From the NCBI GenBank assembly GCA_902512755.1, contig CABXKB010000001.1:80356-144355 (forward strand): a stretch of 64,000 bases of DNA. Reading direction: 5' to 3'. Shown here in pieces: positions 59,321-64,000 of the stretch (position 1 is the stretch's first letter; each line of letters opens with the position of its first letter). The notes below the pieces were generated by a model. That model saw nothing but the letters and a program-made list of their open reading frames with translations, had not been told where the DNA came from and made no database searches. Source of the stretch: an uncultured Bacteroidota bacterium. Lineage in GTDB: Bacteria > Bacteroidota > Bacteroidia > Flavobacteriales > Flavobacteriaceae. The translations under genes and the position numbers were made by a program.

Positions 59321-60060
59321 TAAGCTTTTTCTTTTTTTAGAAGTTCAACGCCTAAAGTAAAAAAAACAATAGTTAGTCCTATGAAATAAATTATGTCTTC
59401 TAATTTAAGAACTCCTCGACTTAAACTTAAATAATGTTTTTGAATGCCAATATCAGAAATGAATTTATAAAACCAAGGATTTGAGAACGAATCTGCCATA
59501 AAATCCCAAAGAAAAAATTGACTAAAACAAGCTATACTTGCAAATAGAAAAGATGATGTCTGATTTTGAAAAAAGATAGAACTAAAAATGCTAATACTTA
59601 AAAAAACAGAACACAAAAGAATCAATGCAAGATAAGATGAAAATAAACTTCCCCAATCCATTTGGGATTTTGTATCTAAAAGTGCTAGAACAGCAATAAT
59701 GTTAATGGTAGTAAATAAAAGTGTGATAATAAGAATCAAGGCAATTCCCAAGAATTTTCCACCAAAAATTTCCATAGATCGCAAAGGTTTAGTAATTAAA
59801 AGTTCTAAAGTGCCTGTTGAATTTTCTTCTGAAAAACTCCTCATACTTAGTGCAGGAATCAGAAAAAGAAAAAGCAAGGGGCTAATTTCAAAAAAAGGAC
59901 TTAAATCACCAAAACCAGAAGAAAATAATTGATAGGGAGTGTCAAAAAACCAAAGCAGGAGTGTATTAATTGCGAGATAGCTTCCAATTACTAAATAACC
60001 AATTATGTTACTAAAATAAAAGCGTAATTCTCTTTTAGCTATGGTCCACATTTTATTCAA
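59320..60060 (-). CDS. gldF: Gliding motility-associated ABC transporter permease GldF
   Basis: The 246-residue permease has six hydrophobic segments of the ABC-2 type. Typical features are MWTIAKRELRFYFSNIIGYL at the N-terminus, SMRSFSEENSTGTLELLITK (the conserved cytoplasmic loop) and PLRSMEIFGGKFLGIALILI. It pairs with GldG downstream (1-nt overlap) and overlaps the SAM hydrolase gene upstream by 8 nt, so the three are co-transcribed. gldA is not in the window. Confidence 0.93.
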   Translation of the reverse strand: MNKMWTIAKRELRFYFSNIIGYLVIGSYLAINTLLLWFFDTPYQLFSSGFGDLSPFFEISPLLFLFLIPALSMRSFSEENSTGTLELLITKPLRSMEIFGGKFLGIALILIITLLFTTINIIAVLALLDTKSQMDWGSLFSSYLALILLCSVFLSISIFSSIFFQNQTSSFLFASIACFSQFFLWDFMADSFSNPWFYKFISDIGIQKHYLSLSRGVLKLEDIIYFIGLTIVFFTLGVELLKKEKA

Positions 60061-60883
60061 ATTTTACAGTTACAGGATCACGATAATCTAATCCAAAAAG
60101 TGAGCTAGCACCACCTACAGTTTGAGGGTTGCTTTTATAAACAGCTAACTCTAAGTGGTTTGCAGAGTTGAATAATGCTAGTTTTTTTCCATCTTCATTT
60201 CGTTTATTTTTAGGTAAACTGAAGTCTATTGCTTCACTATAACCTTTATAAATCTTTTTAAATTTTACTGTTCGAGCAAAGATTGTAAAATTCCTAGCTT
60301 TTCCTATTTCATTAAAAAACGTCTTTTTAATATTGGTTATCAAATTTCCATAATTATCGATGTAAATAACACTTCCTAGTATTTGATTCCCTTCGGCGTT
60401 GATTACAGGGTTAATATTAGTAAGTTCTTTAATTTGAGTAATTGGCTTACCAATTATCTCTAAAGTACCTTTTCGAGCAATATGAGAAGCAACGTTAATA
60501 AAAATATCTAATACTGGAAAAGAACTAACTATAGCTTTATGAATATTAATTTCAACAATTTTTGTCGCTTTTAGATCATCTAAGATCATAGATAGAATGC
60601 CATTATCAGCACCAATAAAAAAATGATCTTCAAATTCAATTGCAAGATGAATATTCTCTGGTGTCCATTCTGATTCAACTCCAATGATGTGAATGCTTCC
60701 CTTTGGAAAAGCACGAAAAGCATTTTTTAAAATATAGGCAGTCTCCGATGGGTTATAGGGACTTATTTGATGTGAAATATCAATTATTGATAGATCTGGA
60801 ATTTGTTGTAAGAGTGCAGCCTTTATAACGGATACAGAATAGTCTTTATGTCCAAAATCTGTAGTTAATGTTACAATGGCCAT
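60053..60883 (-). CDS. SAM hydroxide adenosyltransferase (DUF62 family)
   Basis: The 276-residue enzyme belongs to the fluorinase/chlorinase superfamily. Hydroxide adenosyltransferases of this family hydrolyse SAM to adenosine and methionine. Motifs: VTLTTDFGHKDYSVSVIKAA at the N-terminus, DISHQISPYNPSETAYIL (Asp and His of the active-site region), FFIGADNGILSMIL, and in the C-terminal domain VIYIDNYGNLITNIKK. Relatives are widely linked with gldF/gldG in flavobacteria; the physiological reason is unclear. It starts the minus-strand operon, divergent from phoH. Confidence 0.9.
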   Translation of the reverse strand: MAIVTLTTDFGHKDYSVSVIKAALLQQIPDLSIIDISHQISPYNPSETAYILKNAFRAFPKGSIHIIGVESEWTPENIHLAIEFEDHFFIGADNGILSMILDDLKATKIVEINIHKAIVSSFPVLDIFINVASHIARKGTLEIIGKPITQIKELTNINPVINAEGNQILGSVIYIDNYGNLITNIKKTFFNEIGKARNFTIFARTVKFKKIYKGYSEAIDFSLPKNKRNEDGKKLALFNSANHLELAVYKSNPQTVGGASSLFGLDYRDPVTVKFE

Positions 60884-60981
60884 AAAGTTTTTTTTAAAAA
60901 ATTATTTAAGTTAAATTCTTTATTTTTATAAGCATAATTAATGATGCTTTACAAAAATAAACCATTTTAAACTTGTAGCCT

Positions 60982-61935
60982 TTGAATGAAATAAAAATTG
61001 ATTTAAACGAAGTAAATTCTCAAGAATTTTTTGGAAATCAAAATTCAAACATAGCGATGCTCCGAACTTACTTTCCTAAAATTAAAATTATCGCTAGAGG
61101 CAACACTTTAAAAGCTTATGGAGAAGAGAGTGTTCTTGAAGAATTTTCTAAGAGAACAGAAATGCTTATTTCCCATTTTGGAAAATATAATATTCTTAAT
61201 GATGAAATTATTGAACGAATCATTTTAGCTAGAGATCAAGATAAAGAGACTTTGAGTAGAGGAACTGAAACCTTTATTTTGCATGGAGTAGGGGGAAGAA
61301 TAATTAAAGCTAAGACCCTTAATCAAAAGCGTTTAGTTGAGTTTATGGATAAAAAAGACATGGTATTTGCAATTGGTCCTGCAGGTACAGGGAAAACATA
61401 CACTGGCGTTGCTCTAGCAGTTAAAGCACTCAAAGAAAAACAAGTTAGAAGGATTATTCTAACTCGACCAGCCGTAGAAGCTGGAGAAAATCTGGGTTTC
61501 CTTCCTGGAGATCTTAATGAAAAGCTTGACCCATACATGCAGCCTCTTTATGATGCTCTGAGAGATATGATGCCAAAGGAGACCCTGCAGAATTATATTG
61601 AAAAGGGAACAATTCAAATTGCGCCTCTTGCATTTATGCGAGGGCGAACACTTGATAATGCTTTTGTTATTCTAGATGAGGCTCAAAATTCTACCCATTC
61701 TCAAATGAAGATGTTTTTAACTCGTATGGGAAAAAATGCAAAATTTATGATTACAGGTGACCCCGGTCAGATAGATCTTCCAAGAAGAATGATCTCTGGA
61801 TTAAAAGAGGCTCTTTTAATTTTAAAAAACACAAATTCAATTGGCATGGTTTATTTAGATGATAAAGACGTCATTAGACACTCTTTAGTTAAAAAGGTAA
61901 TTGATGCATATAAAAAAATTGAGCATAACAACTAA
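60982..61935 (+). CDS. PhoH family ATPase
   Basis: The 317-residue protein has a KH-like N-terminal region and a helicase-like ATPase core: Walker [21 protein letters not shown] (from about residue 132), [19 protein letters not shown], Walker [14 protein letters not shown], and [12 protein letters not shown]. PhoH proteins are linked to RNA metabolism and phosphate stress; the precise role is open. The start is TTG at 60982; an ATG overlapping it is out of frame and the next in-frame Met is well inside the conserved part. purC follows 2 bp later. Confidence 0.93.
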   Translation: MNEIKIDLNEVNSQEFFGNQNSNIAMLRTYFPKIKIIARGNTLKAYGEESVLEEFSKRTEMLISHFGKYNILNDEIIERIILARDQDKETLSRGTETFILHGVGGRIIKAKTLNQKRLVEFMDKKDMVFAIGPAGTGKTYTGVALAVKALKEKQVRRIILTRPAVEAGENLGFLPGDLNEKLDPYMQPLYDALRDMMPKETLQNYIEKGTIQIAPLAFMRGRTLDNAFVILDEAQNSTHSQMKMFLTRMGKNAKFMITGDPGQIDLPRRMISGLKEALLILKNTNSIGMVYLDDKDVIRHSLVKKVIDAYKKIEHNN

Positions 61936-61937
61936 AT

Positions 61938-62888
61938 ATGATAAAAACATTAATGCAAACCGATCTTCAATTGATTAATATTCAATCTAAATATGTGGGT
62001 AAAGTACGTGAAGTATATCGTCTTGATGATGATTTATTAATAATGATTGCTACAGATCGTCTTTCAGCTTTTGATGTGGTTTTGCCTAAAGGAATTCCAT
62101 ACAAAGGTCAGATCCTAAATCAATTAGCGACCAAAATGCTTCGGGCAACAGAGGATATTGTTCCAAATTGGCTTCTTTCAAGTCCAGACCCTAATGTATC
62201 AGTTGGAAAATCATGTGAACCTTTTAAAATTGAAATGGTAATACGTGGTTATTTAGCTGGACATGCGGCTCGAAAATATAAAAGCGGCTCAAGGATAATT
62301 TGTGGAGTTTCTTTATCAGATGGAATTAAAGAGAATGACAAACTTCCAGCTCCAATTATAACGCCTGCTACTAAAGTTGAGGATGGACATGATGAAGATA
62401 TATCAAGAGAGGAAATTATCAATAAAGGAATAGTGAATGAAGAAGATTACAGGACTTTAGAGCGTTATACATATAAACTATATGAACGTGGTACAGAAAT
62501 TGCAAAAAAACAAGGTTTAATCCTTGTAGACACTAAATATGAGTTTGGAAAAACAGTTGATGGAGAAATTGTTTTAATCGATGAAATTCATACACCTGAT
62601 TCTTCTCGCTATTTCTATAAATCTGGTTATTATGAAAGACAACAAAAAGGGGTAACTCAAAAGCAACTTTCCAAAGAGTTTGTAAGACAATGGTTAATCA
62701 GTGAAGGCTTTCAAGGGTTAAACGGCCAGAAACTTCCCAAAATTGGTGATGACCTCATTCTATCTATTTCAGAGCGTTACATTGAATTATACGAGAAAAT
62801 TACAGGTGAAAAATTCATAAAAGCACCAATTGATAACGTTCCAGAACGAATTCAAAAGAATATTCAGTTTTATTTAAAGAAAAGTTAA
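61938..62888 (+). CDS. purC: Phosphoribosylaminoimidazole-succinocarboxamide synthase
   Basis: This purine enzyme ligates aspartate to CAIR using ATP. Features: [56 protein letters not shown], and the catalytic loop [20 protein letters not shown] with [12 protein letters not shown]. The 316-residue length fits the long form found in Bacteroidota. It follows phoH by 2 bp and its end overlaps the convergent miaA stop by 4 nt. Confidence 0.97.
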   Translation: MIKTLMQTDLQLINIQSKYVGKVREVYRLDDDLLIMIATDRLSAFDVVLPKGIPYKGQILNQLATKMLRATEDIVPNWLLSSPDPNVSVGKSCEPFKIEMVIRGYLAGHAARKYKSGSRIICGVSLSDGIKENDKLPAPIITPATKVEDGHDEDISREEIINKGIVNEEDYRTLERYTYKLYERGTEIAKKQGLILVDTKYEFGKTVDGEIVLIDEIHTPDSSRYFYKSGYYERQQKGVTQKQLSKEFVRQWLISEGFQGLNGQKLPKIGDDLILSISERYIELYEKITGEKFIKAPIDNVPERIQKNIQFYLKKS

Positions 62889-63790
62889 TTACATCTTAAT
62901 AATCTGTAAACTTTTTCAGAAGTTGTGGTAGGTTGAAGAGAAATTGTATTATCATATCTTTTAAGCCAAGTGATTTGTCGTTTAGCATATCTTCGAGTGT
63001 TTTTTTTAATTTCAGAAACAGCTTTTTCTAAACTTATATTTCCGTCAAAATAAGGAAATAATTCTTTGTAACCAACAGTTTTAAGGGGAGACAAATCCCG
63101 ATATTCTAATAATTTTTTTGCTTCAACTTCTAAGCCTGATAGTAACATGGAATCTACACGTTTACTTATTTTATCGTATAATAAAGTTCGAGGACAGTTT
63201 AAAACAATCATTTTAGATACAAAATTCCGTTTAGTTATTCTCTTTCCTAAAAATGATGAATAAGGTTTGTTTGAAACGATAGAGATCTCTATAGCTCTAA
63301 GTAGCCGCATGGGATTATTTATATCTACTCTGCTATAGTATTTAGGGTCTTTTTTTAAAAGCAATTGCTGTAATGATTTTAAGCCATGAGATTGGTAAAA
63401 TAAATTAATTTGATCTCTAACTTTGGGAGGAACTTTTGGAAATTTATCAAGACCAAACATAACAGCATCTGCATACATACCTGATCCGCCAACCATAATT
63501 ATGGTATTTTTTGTTTTTAAAATATTTTCTATTTTTTTAATAGCATCTTTTTCAAAATCCCCTACGGTATAGGTGTTTTGAATTGATTTATGTTGAATAA
63601 AGTGGTGTTTTACCTCATTAAGTTCACTTTCAGATGGCACGGCAGTTCCAATTTGCATTTCTTTATAAAATTGCCTTGAGTCACATGATATAATTTCAGT
63701 TTCGAATCTTTTGGCCAAATCTATACTTAGTTTTGTTTTTCCTATACCAGTAGGTCCAGCAATATAAATAAGGGTTTTATTTGACATCAT
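62885..63790 (-). CDS. miaA: tRNA dimethylallyltransferase
   Basis: This enzyme adds a dimethylallyl group to A37 of tRNAs that read UNN codons. The P-loop [20 protein letters not shown] is at residues 10-29, followed by [20 protein letters not shown] (DSxQxY motif), [25 protein letters not shown], and [14 protein letters not shown]. Length 301. ATG ATG at 63790/63787 gives two possible starts; both overlap the end of the preceding channel gene by 11-14 nt. Confidence 0.96.
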   Translation of the reverse strand: MMSNKTLIYIAGPTGIGKTKLSIDLAKRFETEIISCDSRQFYKEMQIGTAVPSESELNEVKHHFIQHKSIQNTYTVGDFEKDAIKKIENILKTKNTIIMVGGSGMYADAVMFGLDKFPKVPPKVRDQINLFYQSHGLKSLQQLLLKKDPKYYSRVDINNPMRLLRAIEISIVSNKPYSSFLGKRITKRNFVSKMIVLNCPRTLLYDKISKRVDSMLLSGLEVEAKKLLEYRDLSPLKTVGYKELFPYFDGNISLEKAVSEIKKNTRRYAKRQITWLKRYDNTISLQPTTTSEKVYRLLRCN

Positions 63791-64000
63791 TTAAAGATTT
63801 TCCACATTGATGGCAATAAATAGCGTTCTGTTTGTGTTCACTTAACATACAGTAAGGACAAGCTTGAGTATTTGTATCAATTTTAGATTTTTTTGAAATC
63901 TCGGCAGTCACTATTCCAGTTGGAACTGCAATTATGCCATATCCTAAAATCATGATTAAAGAAGCTAAAAATTGTCCCAAAGGACTTTGTGGAGCAATAT
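63777..64000 (-). CDS. Ion channel (voltage-gated K+ channel-like) C-terminus with zinc ribbon, partial
   Basis: The frame continues beyond the window. The visible 73 residues begin IAPQSPLGQFLASLIMILGY and GIIAVPTGIVTAEISK, which is the end of a channel pore loop and the last transmembrane helix of bacterial ion transporters. CPYCMLSEHKQNAIYCHQC then forms a small zinc ribbon (two CxxC pairs) at the cytoplasmic end. Ion selectivity cannot be read because the selectivity filter lies outside the window. It overlaps miaA by 14 nt. Confidence 0.75.
   Translation of the reverse strand, partial: IAPQSPLGQFLASLIMILGYGIIAVPTGIVTAEISKKSKIDTNTQACPYCMLSEHKQNAIYCHQCGKSLNDVK

Noticed and set aside
1..64000. 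CRISPR arrays, rRNA genes and known riboswitches
   Set aside because: No regular repeat-spacer arrays, rRNA signature stretches or recognisable riboswitch cores were seen on reading; a covariance-model search was not possible.

Overview
The window looks like chromosomal DNA of a marine-type flavobacterium (Bacteroidota, Flavobacteriia). The base composition is strongly AT-rich, roughly one third G+C by eye. Promoter -7 elements match the Bacteroidota consensus TAnnTTTG. Typical clade genes are present: gliding genes gldF/gldG, a type IX secretion C-terminal domain, a bacillithiol deacetylase, TonB-dependent receptors with partner lipoproteins, a split transketolase, carotenoid genes under a MerR/B12 regulator, and a probable sulfonolipid (capnine) gene pair. 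No rRNA, phage, transposase or CRISPR was seen.

Layout. 1-8041 is a compact housekeeping block: cdaA fragment and folP on the minus strand, then on the plus strand a DUF1599 protein, an ABC permease, tpiA, prmA, clpS, a glutathione-peroxidase-like protein, a Cys/Met PLP enzyme, bshB1 and a Gfo/Idh oxidoreductase, mostly with 1-8 nt overlaps. A tRNA-His (8105-8179) is followed by an accessory stretch to about 13565. It holds a DUF218 protein, four unrelated small proteins without confident function, four copies of a dispersed repeat of about 50 bp, matching promoter/terminator flanks around two different genes, and remnants of decayed lipoprotein or secreted genes.

13566-19303 is a minus-strand run: DUF3050 protein, M28 peptidase, outer-membrane protein, TonB-dependent receptor, DUF4249 lipoprotein. 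20319-28751 is a second minus-strand operon, probably for metal (iron) handling: DUF4856 lipoprotein, imelysin-like lipoprotein, a vitamin K-dependent gamma-carboxylase homologue (HTTM), TonB-dependent receptor, DUF2271 protein, and a PepSY/flavodoxin membrane protein. It has a well-formed promoter flanked by two operator-like palindromes. The carboxylase homologue next to two lipoproteins with glutamate-rich N-termini is the most interesting lead in the window.

The rest is mainly core: guaB, a stand-alone T9SS C-terminal domain protein, a SurA pair, crtZ-crtB-merR (no crtI), tRNA-Leu and tRNA-Lys, aroK, a phosphoribosyltransferase, an S4 protein, an FKBP lipoprotein, split transketolase, tgt, an LptF/G permease, an EamA transporter, accA, dnaB, GNAT and HAD proteins, prfB with its programmed +1 frameshift, a DUF4953-type metalloprotease, a frameshifted threonine aldolase, an S9 oligopeptidase, the cysteate synthase/acyltransferase pair, dnaN, gldG, gldF, a SAM hydrolase, phoH, purC, miaA and the end of an ion channel gene that runs out of the window. 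Functions are assigned by reading motifs in the translations; no database search was possible.
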